Of a stretch of DNA of 64,000 nucleotides, positions 1-7,387 are shown piece after piece. Both the position numbers and the translations under genes were made by a program. Position 1 is the stretch's first letter. Each line of letters starts with the position of its first letter. The notes under the pieces were generated by a model. It made no database searches. It saw only the letters and a list, made by a program, of their open reading frames with translations, and was not told where the DNA came from. Source of the stretch: Gemmobacter denitrificans (GTDB lineage: Bacteria > Pseudomonadota > Alphaproteobacteria > Rhodobacterales > Rhodobacteraceae); contig NZ_JBALHR010000003.1 of NCBI RefSeq assembly GCF_036964905.1, forward strand, positions 421,966 through 485,965, written 5' to 3'.

Positions 1-1
1 G

Positions 2-670
2 GTGTTTTCCTGTGAAACGTCTGCCTGTGGCGGGTTTGACTTCCGCTATGCCCTGCCGGTGCAGACCGAACCCGAGATGCATGTTGATCTGGGGGATTTT
101 CGGTATCTGCTGGCGGAAAAAGGCGACGGGCTGCTGATGCTGCTGGTCAGCCGGTCGCGGCAGTCGGGCCATGTGCAGCTGACACGTCTGGACGGCGCCA
201 ATGCGGCTCCGCCCCCGGTGAATGCAACCGCCGATCCGGGGCCCGATACCGGCACGACTGCGACCACCATTGCCCCCCCGCCCGGCGATCTGGCCGCGCG
301 GCTGGAAGGGCAGGGGGCTGTCGTGCTGGAGGATCTGGTCTTTGCCTCTGGCGCCGATGCGCTGGCGCCGGGGGATTATGCATCGCTCGCGGCATTGGTG
401 GCCTATCTGTCGGCCCGGCCCGACGCGAAGGTGGCGCTGATCGGCCACACGGATGCGTCAGGTGCCCTGGCCGGGAATGTCGCCCTGTCGGAAGCGCGGG
501 CGCGATCGGTACGCAAGGCCCTGATCGCCCTGGGGGCCGATGCCAGCCGGATCGACGCGCAAGGGGTAGGCTGGCTGGCCCCGCGCGCCAGCAATCTGAC
601 AGCGGAAGGGCGCACCCGAAACAGAAGGGTCGAGGTGATGCTCACCTCGACCCAGTTGGCCGCACCGTAG
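2..670 (+). CDS. OmpA-family C-terminal domain protein (5' end outside window)
   Basis: The reading frame is open from the first bases of the window, so the true start probably lies upstream. The C-terminal ~110 residues are a typical OmpA/MotB peptidoglycan-binding domain: a GHTD motif, LSEARARSVRKAL, and the closing pattern N-L-T-x-E-GR-x-x-NRRVEV. A Pro/Ala/Thr-rich linker of about 40 residues comes before it. The family anchors envelope proteins non-covalently to peptidoglycan in the periplasm. What the N-terminal part does cannot be judged from the visible ~80 residues. The next gene is convergent and starts 13 bases after the stop; no terminator hairpin is visible between them. Confidence 0.85.
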   Translation: MFSCETSACGGFDFRYALPVQTEPEMHVDLGDFRYLLAEKGDGLLMLLVSRSRQSGHVQLTRLDGANAAPPPVNATADPGPDTGTTATTIAPPPGDLAARLEGQGAVVLEDLVFASGADALAPGDYASLAALVAYLSARPDAKVALIGHTDASGALAGNVALSEARARSVRKALIALGADASRIDAQGVGWLAPRASNLTAEGRTRNRRVEVMLTSTQLAAP

Positions 671-683
671 TAAACCTGTCGTC

Positions 684-1589
684 TCACCAGTTGTCGGGGC
701 CCTTTTCCATGAAGCGCCGCGCCAGAAAATCAATGAAGGCCCGCACCTTGGGCTGGGTAAAGCGCCCCGGCGGATAGACCGCATAGATGCCCAGCGTTTC
801 CAGCGGCAGACCCGGGATCGCCTCTTCGATCTGGCCCGCCTTCATGGCATCGGCATAAAGGAAGGACGGCAGATAGGCGATGCCCAGACCCGAAATCGCG
901 GCATTGAGCAGCGATTGCCCGTCATTCACCGTCAGCCAGCCGTTGGAGCGCACCTGACGCTTTTCGCCCGAAGGTGCGGTGACCTTCCAGACATTGCCAT
1001 TGGCCTGATTGGAGTAATGCAGCAGCTTGTGTTCGTTCAGATCGTCGATCTTCATCGGACGGCCGAACTTCTGGAAATAGGCCGGGCTGCCGATCATCCG
1101 TTTTGAGGTTTCGGTCAGCTTGCGGGCGCGCAGCGAACTGTCCTCCAGCTCGCCCACCCGGATCGCCATGTCGAACCCTTCGGAGATAAGTTCCACATAG
1201 CGGTTGTTCAGCACCATGTTCACGGTGATATCGGGGTATTCCAGCAGAAAATCCCCAAGGATCGGCGACAGCAGGTTCACCCCGAAATCGGTAGCGACAC
1301 TGATGCGCAGCAGGCCCGACGGGGCCGATTGCATGGAGGTGACAAGCGCATCCGCTTCGCCTGCGTCATTCAGCACCCGGCGGGCGCGATCGTAATAGGC
1401 AAGGCCGATCTCGGTGGGCGAGACGCGGCGGGTGGTCCGGTTCAGAAGGCGCGCACCCAGCCGGGCCTCAAGCGCCGAGACATGCTTGGACACGGCAGAT
1501 TTGGAAATGCCCATCTTCTTGGCCGCGTCAGTAAAGCCGCCCTGATCCACCACAGTGGCGAAGGCTTCCATTTCGGTCAGTCGGTCCAT
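684..1589 (-). CDS. LysR-family transcriptional regulator
   Basis: This is a 301-residue protein of normal LysR length. Residues 1-60 form the winged helix-turn-helix (MDRLTEMEAFATVVDQGGF, then AKKMGISKSAVSKHVSALE and RLLNRTTRR). The rest is the two-lobed effector-binding domain. The start at 1589 was chosen because the DRLTEMEAF segment is where family members begin; an in-frame ATG 51 bases upstream would add a tail without homology. It most resembles the large subgroup with a VSPTEIG segment after the HTH. The target is unknown: the upstream neighbour DUF1489 is on the same strand, so the usual divergent target gene is not present. LysR proteins act as DNA-binding tetramers in the cytoplasm. 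Confidence 0.92.
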   Translation of the reverse strand: MDRLTEMEAFATVVDQGGFTDAAKKMGISKSAVSKHVSALEARLGARLLNRTTRRVSPTEIGLAYYDRARRVLNDAGEADALVTSMQSAPSGLLRISVATDFGVNLLSPILGDFLLEYPDITVNMVLNNRYVELISEGFDMAIRVGELEDSSLRARKLTETSKRMIGSPAYFQKFGRPMKIDDLNEHKLLHYSNQANGNVWKVTAPSGEKRQVRSNGWLTVNDGQSLLNAAISGLGIAYLPSFLYADAMKAGQIEEAIPGLPLETLGIYAVYPPGRFTQPKVRAFIDFLARRFMEKGPDNW

Positions 1590-1709
1590 TGTTTTTCCCA
1601 TGCGACTTATGCGGGTTGATGGACCTGTATTGATCTCCAAATCGGGCAGGATGGGGGCGAGGGCGCGACCAACCCAAGGTATTCTGGCGGATCGTTGATG
1701 GCAGGGAAA

Positions 1710-2153
1710 CTAACGCAGCCCGATTTCGGCCAGCGCCAGAGCCAGTGATTCCGGCAATATATCATCGGCACTGCGGCCTTTGGGCAGATCGGCCGGGCTG
1801 TCTTGCGGGGCCAGATAGCGCCAGCCCTGAAAGGGGCGGCGCGGCGCGGCTTCGGTGCGGATCACTTCGGTATCCAGCAGCAGGGCGCAGCGGTCGATTC
1901 CATCACCGCCAGCCACCTTTTCCAACCCCAGAATCCGTTGCCGGGCCAGAACCACACCCTTGATGACCCAGTAAAGGCTGCCGCCCGACAGCACTTCGGG
2001 CGCGCGTTTCGGCCACATGCGGGTGACATGGACAGCGCGGCCCGTGGGCCAGCGATGGGCCTGGCTGGCTTGCCACTGCTCCAGATCCTCGACCGACTCG
2101 GCCCCGACACAGAGTTTCAGGATATTGACGAAATCAGCCACGATTACCCCCAT
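1710..2153 (-). CDS. DUF1489 family protein
   Basis: This 147-residue protein matches the DUF1489 family of alphaproteobacteria. It opens with VNILKLCVGAES, followed by HVTRMWPKRAPE, GGSLYWVIKGV and the RRPFQGWRYL segment near the C-terminus. The length is normal for the family. The start at 2153 (MGVIVADFVNILK) gives the usual N-terminus; the frame stays open further upstream without homology. The family has no established biochemical role. It is transcribed away from nrdJ, whose start lies 115 bases away, so the interval probably carries divergent promoters. Confidence 0.88.
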   Translation of the reverse strand: MGVIVADFVNILKLCVGAESVEDLEQWQASQAHRWPTGRAVHVTRMWPKRAPEVLSGGSLYWVIKGVVLARQRILGLEKVAGGDGIDRCALLLDTEVIRTEAAPRRPFQGWRYLAPQDSPADLPKGRSADDILPESLALALAEIGLR

Positions 2154-2268
2154 CGCTGCAGCCCAGATAGGCCGGACCTGCCGACACGGCAAGGCCTTTG
2201 ACGCTTCCCTAGAAGACGCGTATCCTGTAGGGCCTCCCCCCGCAGACCACCAAATAGAGGATTTTCCC

Positions 2269-4545
2269 ATGTCTCGATTCGCCGCCCCCATTGCCGAGCA
2301 AATCTGGGACATGAAATACCGGCTGAAAGAGGCCGATGGCACGCCGGTGGATGGCAGCGTGGAAGACACCTGGCGCCGCATCGCCCGGTCGCTGGCCGAG
2401 GTGGAGAAAGATCCGGCCCATTGGGAAGCGCAATTCTACAAGGCGCTGGAAGGCTTCAAATATCTGCCCGCAGGCCGGATCACCGCGGGGGCAGGCACCG
2501 GGCGCAATGTGACCCTGTTCAACTGCTTCGTCATGGGCACCGTGCCCGACAGCATGGGCGGCATTTTCGACGCCCTGAAAGAAGCCGCGCTCACCATGCA
2601 GCAGGGCGGCGGCATCGGCTATGATTTCTCGACCATCCGCCCGCGCGGCGCCGAGGTGAAGGGCGTGGCCGCCGATGCCTCTGGCCCCCTGTCCTTCATG
2701 GATGTCTGGGATGCCATGTGCCGCACCATCATGTCGGCAGGCTCGCGTCGCGGGGCCATGATGGCCACCATGCGCTGTGACCACCCGGATGTGGAGGCCT
2801 TCATCGAGGCCAAGAAAGACCCGGCCCGCCTGCGCATGTTCAACCTTTCGGTTCTGGTCACCGATCCCTTCATGGATGCGGTCAAGGCCGATGGCCCGTG
2901 GGATCTGGTCTTTGGCGGCAAGGTCTATCGCACCGTGCAAGCGCGCGATCTGTGGAACAAGATCATGCGCAACACCTATGATTTCGCCGAACCGGGTGTG
3001 ATCTTCATCGACCGCATCAACAAGATGAACAATCTGGGCTATGTGGAGCAGATCGCCGCCACCAACCCCTGCGGCGAACAGCCCCTGCCGCCCTATGGCG
3101 CTTGCCTTCTGGGCTCGATCAACCTCGCCACGCTGGTCACCGACCCGTTCTCGGAAAAGGCCAGGCTGGACCCGGCGGCGCTGGACAGCCTCGTGCACCT
3201 CTCCGTGCGCATGATGGACAATGTGGTGGATGCCAGCCGCTTCCCGCTGCCGCAGCAGGAACAAGAAGCCCGCAACAAGCGCCGCATTGGCCTCGGTGTG
3301 ACCGGCCTTGCCGATGCCCTGCTGATGCTGGGCCTGCGCTATGGCTCGGAAGAGGCCGCTGCCCAGACCGAAGCCTGGATGAAGGCCATCGCCCGCGCCG
3401 CCTATCTGGCCTCGGTCGATCTTGCCAAGGAAAAAGGCCCCTTCCCGCTGTTCGACGCCGACGCCTATCTGGCCACCGGCAACATGATGCAGATGGATGA
3501 GGACGTGCGCGAGGCCATCCGCACCCATGGCATCCGCAATGCGCTGCTCACCTCCATCGCCCCCACCGGCACCATCTCGCTGTATGCGGGCAATGTGTCC
3601 TCGGGCATCGAGCCAGTCTTCGCCTATGCCTACAAGCGCAAGGTCTTGCAGAAAGACGGCTCGCGCACCGAGGAAGAAGTGGTCGATTACGCCGTGAAAC
3701 TGTGGCGCGACCTCAAGGGCGACGCCGCGCTGCCGGATTACTTCGTGAACGCGCAAACCCTGCCGCCGCTGGATCATGTGCGCATGCAGGCCGCCGCGCA
3801 GAAATGGATCGACAGTTCGATCTCCAAGACCATCAACTGCCCCGAAGACATCAGCTTTGATGACTTCAAGGAGGTCTATATGGCCGCCTGGGATCAGGGA
3901 TGCAAAGGCTGCACCACCTATCGCCCCAATGCGGTGACGGGTTCGGTACTGACCGTGTCGGAAAGCAGCGAGAAAACCCCGGCCGAGGCCCCGCAAACCA
4001 CGCAAGGCGGCGAGGTGGTGTATCTCTCTGAACCGCTGGATCGCCCCGCCGCGCTGGAAGGCCATACCTACAAGGTGAAATGGCCGGGCAGCGAGCATGC
4101 GCTCTATATCACCATCAATGACATCATCATTGCCAACCACCGCCGCCCCTTCGAGGTCTTCATCAACTCCAAGAACATGGAGCATTTCGCCTGGACCGTG
4201 GCGCTGACCCGGATGATCTCGGCGGTGTTCCGTCGCGGCGGCGATGTGAGCTTTGTGGTCGAGGAACTGAAAGCCGTGTTCGACCCGCGCGGCGGTGCCT
4301 GGATGGAAGGGCGCTATATCCCCTCGATCCTCGCGGCCATCGGCGGCGTGATCGAACGCCACCTGATCCATATCGGATTTATCGAGGGCGAGGGCATGGG
4401 CCTGAAATCGGACCCGCAAGCCGAAGTGATGGTGGTCGGCGGCGCACCGAAGGGTAACCCCTGCCCCTCCTGCGGCTCCTATGCGCTGCAAATGAAGGAA
4501 GGCTGCATGACCTGCACCGATTGCGGCCATTCCAAATGCGGCTGA
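2269..4545 (+). CDS. nrdJ: Adenosylcobalamin-dependent (class II) ribonucleotide reductase
   Basis: This 758-residue enzyme converts ribonucleotides to deoxyribonucleotides using adenosylcobalamin as radical source, so it needs no oxygen and no separate small subunit. Visible motifs are the first redox cysteine in LFNCF (residue ~86), the active-site NPCGEQPL at 266-273 with the second redox cysteine in YGACLLGS (~279), and the PTGTISL segment. A TSCPD-type C-terminal domain (VVEELKAVFDPRGG) follows. The C-terminus ends in a cysteine-rich tail (CPSCG ... CMTC ... CGHSKCG) that serves as redox shuttle or zinc site in this family. No N-terminal ATP-cone is evident. The start at 2269 follows an AGAGG at 2256-2260. 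A cobalamin riboswitch-controlled permease lies elsewhere in the window (45206). Confidence 0.97.
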   Translation: MSRFAAPIAEQIWDMKYRLKEADGTPVDGSVEDTWRRIARSLAEVEKDPAHWEAQFYKALEGFKYLPAGRITAGAGTGRNVTLFNCFVMGTVPDSMGGIFDALKEAALTMQQGGGIGYDFSTIRPRGAEVKGVAADASGPLSFMDVWDAMCRTIMSAGSRRGAMMATMRCDHPDVEAFIEAKKDPARLRMFNLSVLVTDPFMDAVKADGPWDLVFGGKVYRTVQARDLWNKIMRNTYDFAEPGVIFIDRINKMNNLGYVEQIAATNPCGEQPLPPYGACLLGSINLATLVTDPFSEKARLDPAALDSLVHLSVRMMDNVVDASRFPLPQQEQEARNKRRIGLGVTGLADALLMLGLRYGSEEAAAQTEAWMKAIARAAYLASVDLAKEKGPFPLFDADAYLATGNMMQMDEDVREAIRTHGIRNALLTSIAPTGTISLYAGNVSSGIEPVFAYAYKRKVLQKDGSRTEEEVVDYAVKLWRDLKGDAALPDYFVNAQTLPPLDHVRMQAAAQKWIDSSISKTINCPEDISFDDFKEVYMAAWDQGCKGCTTYRPNAVTGSVLTVSESSEKTPAEAPQTTQGGEVVYLSEPLDRPAALEGHTYKVKWPGSEHALYITINDIIIANHRRPFEVFINSKNMEHFAWTVALTRMISAVFRRGGDVSFVVEELKAVFDPRGGAWMEGRYIPSILAAIGGVIERHLIHIGFIEGEGMGLKSDPQAEVMVVGGAPKGNPCPSCGSYALQMKEGCMTCTDCGHSKCG

Positions 4546-4568
4546 GGGCTGTCCGGACGGTATGAATG

Positions 4569-4582
4569 TGTAGACGCCTCTA
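4569..4582 (+). repeat. Direct repeat TGTAGACGCCTCTA, copy 1
   Basis: This 14-bp sequence begins 24 bases after the nrdJ stop. It is repeated exactly and in the same orientation at 4866-4879, 297 bp further on. A terminal TGT is typical for Tn7/Tn5053-type transposon ends, so this may be the outer left end of the relic. Confidence 0.8.
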
Positions 4583-4635
4583 AAGTTTGTCCTTTTTCGG
4601 CGTTTTCTGTCCATCGCGGACGCTAAAGTTTGTCC
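4581..4635 (+). repeat. Two TAAAGTTTGTCC repeats, possible transposase binding sites
   Basis: TAAAGTTTGTCC occurs at 4581-4592 and again at 4624-4635, 43 bp apart in the same orientation. A related TCTGTCCATCG lies between them. Their core TTTGTCC is the reverse complement of the GGACAAA cores found at 7068-7161, as expected for the two ends of one transposon. Confidence 0.7.
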
Positions 4636-4660
4636 ATCGGCCCTTTTCGGGGCCGATGGA
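4633..4660. repeat. Perfect 11-bp inverted repeat
   Basis: TCCATCGGCCC (4633-4643) pairs with GGGCCGATGGA (4650-4660) across a 6-base loop. It would fold into a strong RNA hairpin about 90 bases after nrdJ and could act as a factor-assisted terminator. No T-run follows, so a simple intrinsic terminator is unlikely. Confidence 0.65.
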
Positions 4661-4865
4661 CCTGAAAATCCAGAGAAATCCACCTCAGGCCCTGGATCCC
4701 CAAATCCGCCAGTTTGCCCCGCTTGACGCCCGCGAAAATCGCGGGCATCGATAGGGGCATGAACAGGATTGTGCCCTCTCAGCTCATATGAGCGACCCAA
4801 GTCTGACCCCACTCATCGGGGCCGGAACAGGTCGCGGCATCGCCTGAAAATCTCCCCTTCGTCTT

Positions 4866-4879
4866 TGTAGACGCCTCTA
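4866..4879 (+). repeat. Direct repeat TGTAGACGCCTCTA, copy 2
   Basis: This is an exact second copy of the 14-mer at 4569-4582. It is followed by ATCTGACC rather than AAAGTTTGTCC, so the two copies diverge straight after the shared 14 bases. This fits two related element ends that share only their terminal sequence. Confidence 0.75.
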
Positions 4880-5212
4880 TCTGACCACCCTCGCGCGTGT
4901 TGAAATCAAGCCTTCGACGATCGTGCAGCGTGCAGATTTGACCTTGGGCTGGAACCTTTCGCGGCAGCGCATGCTGGTGGCAAACAAGCCGCAAGCAATT
5001 GGCGGCACCGGCTCCGCCGCCTGATTTTCCGATCAAGAAAGGGACTCACTGGCCCGCGCGTGCTGCGCGCGGGACCGGCATCCCCTTGCGGATCGATACC
5101 GGTTTAGGGCGCGTCACGCCCCGCGTCCTCGCCACCATACAAAAAAATCAGCGTCTCGCAGCTGCACGGTTGCCGGACTGTTCCTGTCACAATTCAACGA
5201 AAGAGCGCTAAA

Positions 5213-5935
5213 ATGTCTAAGATCTCCAGAAACTTCTTGCCCTGCTTCAGTCTGGAACCCCACCATATTTACAAGTTCAACGATGCTGTTTGGCGTTTTG
5301 CCTACCGCAACATGGACAGCGTTACGTTCCACTTGATGGACGATCCTCGCACACAAACCACGCTTGAAATCTCGGTCCTGACCCAGATGAACGCGGCGGG
5401 GGCAGTGTCGATCATCCCCTTTGGCCTTCTGCCTGAACATGCGCGGCCTGCCCGTCTCGGACCGGACGATGACGTCTTTGTTGCCTCGCTCACGGCTGGT
5501 CAAAAGGCCGTCCTTGATGGGCGCTATGCGATGGTTCGCGCGGTCAAGGAACTCGCAGCGCCAAACGCAGATGACGCGGATACGGAGGGTCGTATCGGCA
5601 AAGACGCCGATTTGGCTTGCGGAAATCGCCTTCGCATGACCGATGCCTCGATCACGCAAAACATGGACCGCATCCGCAAGAAGGCGGAAGAGTATCTCCG
5701 CGAAGAACTGCCTGATCCTGCAAACGCCTTGGCCGAAAAAGAATGGCGTGATGGCGTCGGACCGAAGCCAAAGACGCCCCTTCGGGTTCTTGCGCCTGCG
5801 GAAATCAGTGCACGAACCTCAACAAGCTCACGCTTTCTGACTGGAACAAGGCGGGGGATGTTGGCTTCGGGTTCGCCGCGCGTGGCGAACACGGGATCCG
5901 CGAAGCATTGGATGAAGGCTACAACCGCGCTGTGA
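5213..5935 (+). pseudogene. TniA/TnsB-like transposase, N-terminal fragment
   Basis: Roughly the first 190 residues look like the N-terminal region of a Mu/TniA-type transposase. There is a small beta-rich domain (LEPHHIYKFNDAVWRF ... MDDPRTQTTLEISVL), an RYAMVRAVKEL segment, then a helical part (ITQNMDRIRKKAEEYLREEL). It stops before any DDE catalytic domain. Beyond about base 5785 the frame continues only as out-of-frame reading of the TniQ-like sequence, so the last ~50 residues are not meaningful. Intact TniA proteins are about three times longer. The assignment rests on remembered family features, not a search. It would be an inactive product if made. Confidence 0.6.
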
Positions 5936-6993
5936 AAGCCGGCCTGAAGGGCGGTCCGCAACACATCTTCGGCCGCCTCTATCAATGGCTTCAATTCAAC
6001 AAGAACGAAAAGTCGAAGGGACCCGTTAGCGATGTCGTGAGGGACTATGTGCTCGACAACTTCCCGATCGCAAAAGGCACCCGGTTGATGGGACAGGTCG
6101 TTGACTGTCAGCGCGTTCATTCGATCCATAGTCTTGCCAAAGTTTCAGGTGAACACCCGAAAACCGTGAACCGCGCGGTGATCCTTGCTGGTCTCGCAAA
6201 AGGAGACCCCGACAAGGCAAGTGTTCGAACGGTCTTTGATGCAGAGGCTGGGGTTGCTCTATTCGACCGCATCCGGGACTCGATCCCAACCAATCACTTG
6301 CCCAAATACCTGAACTGCAACCGGACCCAGGCAGAAACACTTGTTCGCTCGGGAGTAATCCCGCGTTTGTTTGATTTCCCAGAAAGCCAAGCCAGCTTTC
6401 TCAGAAACGTCGCAAGGAAGGACGCTGACGCTTTCCTTGATAAGCTCTTCCGTGCTGTGACCATCAAAACCCCACCTTATGACGGGATGCTTGAGATTGT
6501 TGCGGCAGCCGAAGCCTCACGTTGGCCGGTGCTAGACATCATCAAGGCAATCCTTGACGGACACCTGACCCGTGTTGGCTGTCTCGATCGCGACCTGCGT
6601 TTCAAAGGCATCGTTGTCGATCCGGAAGAGATCAAGGTTGCGGTTGCCCAGCTGGGTGATCAAGGGATGCTCAGTGTTGATGAGGCGGCAAAGCGCCTGC
6701 GCATCAGCCCTTCGAAACTTGAGTTTCTCGCCAAACAGACGGACAAGGGTGGCGCCCCGTATCTCGCAAGCGTCACCTTCACTAACGCCAAAGGGGTGCA
6801 AAAGAGATCCATCCCGGTGACCGATCTCAACGCATTCCTCGATCGGCATGTTTCACTGACAGATCTGGCAGCCGAACTTGGGCTTCCCGTTAAGAAGCTG
6901 GCGGCCGATTTGGCATTGCGGGGGATCAACCCGATTGCGCCCAATCGCCTCGTGGGCCGATATTATTTCAGTCGGTCCGATCTTGCTGCATAG
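5752..6993 (+). pseudogene. TniQ-like transposon protein, 5'-truncated
   Basis: The frame is open from 5752 to the stop at 6993. From about 5785 it reads G-S-C-A-C-G-N-Q-C-T-N-L, which looks like the remains of the TniQ zinc-binding cysteines. Segments typical of TniQ C-terminal regions follow: a helical stretch (SDVVRDYVLDNFPIAKGTR), then RVHSIHSLAKVSGEHPKTVNRA. The last 120 residues include an excisionase-like helix-turn-helix (MLSVDEAAKRLRISPSKLEFL). TniQ normally helps choose the insertion target. No proper start codon or ribosome site is present; the nearest possible start is a TTG at 5908. The 5' part has been lost in the deletion that fused it to the TniA-like fragment. Confidence 0.6.
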
Positions 6994-7017
6994 CCTGTTG
7001 CCATCCCCGTGCATTGA

Positions 7018-7043
7018 GGGCCGCCCGCTTGGGCGGCCCTTTT
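7018..7043 (+). terminator. Intrinsic terminator after the TniQ-like fragment
   Basis: GGGCCGCCC (7018-7026) pairs with GGGCGGCCC (7031-7039) across a GCTT loop and is followed by TTTT. It lies 25 bases after the TniQ-like stop. Confidence 0.88.
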
Positions 7044-7066
7044 GATTCACACGGAAAATTTTCCAG

Positions 7067-7161
7067 TGGACAAAAATAGACTGCCAAATGGACAAAGGCC
7101 TTGGAACGCAACAAACCTCATATCAACAAAATCAGTTGGTTACAGGAAGTCGATGGACAAA
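7067..7161 (+). repeat. Three TGGACAAA repeats, possible right transposon end
   Basis: TGGACAAA occurs at 7067-7074, 7089-7096 and 7154-7161 in one orientation. The core is the reverse complement of the TTTGTCC cores on the left side of the element (4586-4635). No exact partner of the left terminal 14-mer was found here, so the outermost right end may be lost or diverged. Confidence 0.65.
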
Positions 7162-7261
7162 AATTGGGTGTCTCGTCAAATGGTGTTTGGGCGACCAATC
7201 ACTGCGCAAACAAGCCCGAAAGCCGTTTCCTGAGAGGCTGACCCGCAGAAACACGAACTTG

Positions 7262-7287
7262 CGCCGCCCGGAATCGGGCGGCGTTTG
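7262..7287 (+). terminator. GC-rich hairpin followed by TTTGT
   Basis: CGCCGCCCG (7262-7270) pairs perfectly with CGGGCGGCG (7275-7283) across GAAT, followed by TTTGT on the forward strand. No gene ends directly before it, so it may be the terminator of a gene removed when the island formed. The rest of 6994-7387 contains only the transposon-end repeats and the two other terminators listed. Confidence 0.55.
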
Positions 7288-7333
7288 TCATGACAACTGC
7301 CGGATTTTCCACCCAAGGGCTTGACGCAGGCCA

Positions 7334-7363
7334 AACAAAAGGGCCGCCCCAGCGGGGCGACCC
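7334..7363 (-). terminator. Intrinsic terminator of the BCCT transporter gene
   Basis: On the reverse strand a stem GGGTCGCCCC/GGGGCGGCCC with a 3-base loop (7341-7363) is followed by TTTTGTTT (7333-7340). It lies 24 bases downstream of the BCCT stop codon. Confidence 0.9.
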
Positions 7364-7387
7364 GATGTTCACTGCCCAAAGGCGGAC

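Larger units (their letters stand above)
4546..5212. other. Non-coding left flank of the transposon relic
   Basis: These 667 bases after nrdJ contain no convincing gene. They hold repeats and hairpins: two copies of TGTAGACGCCTCTA, two copies of TAAAGTTTGTCC, an 11-bp inverted repeat at 4633-4660, a 7-bp hairpin at 4728-4746 and an 8-bp hairpin at 5053-5073. None is followed by a T-run, so none is a clear terminator. The arrangement looks like the end region of a transposon rather than a normal intergenic spacer. A short reverse-strand frame at 4779-5036 has no recognisable content. Confidence 0.6.
4569..7165 (+). mobile_element. Remnant of a Tn7/Tn5053-like (TniA-TniB-TniQ) transposon
   Basis: The segment between nrdJ and the BCCT gene contains only pieces of transposition genes and end repeats. 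On the left are TTTGTCC repeats (4586-4592, 4629-4635, plus a TGTCC at 4609). On the right are GGACAAA repeats in the opposite orientation (7068-7074, 7090-7096, 7155-7161). Multiple inverted binding sites at both ends are characteristic of TnsB/TniA-type transposases. Inside are a TniA-like N-terminus and a TniQ-like C-terminal part joined out of frame, with the catalytic domain and TniB missing. Codon choice is visibly richer in A and T than in the flanking genes. Exact ends and target duplication were not identified, so the limits are approximate. Confidence 0.6.

Noticed and set aside
2154..2268. Cobalamin riboswitch in front of nrdJ
   Set aside because: The 115-base leader is too short and has no B12 box; only the 45206 gene has one.
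2209..4812. 867-codon open frame on the reverse strand across nrdJ
   Set aside because: It mirrors the codon positions of nrdJ, is rich in His, Gly and Arg and has no family motif; it is an antisense shadow.
5053..5073. CCCGCGCG/CGCGCGGG hairpin as a terminator
   Set aside because: No gene ends before it and no T-run follows; it is listed only as part of the non-coding flank.
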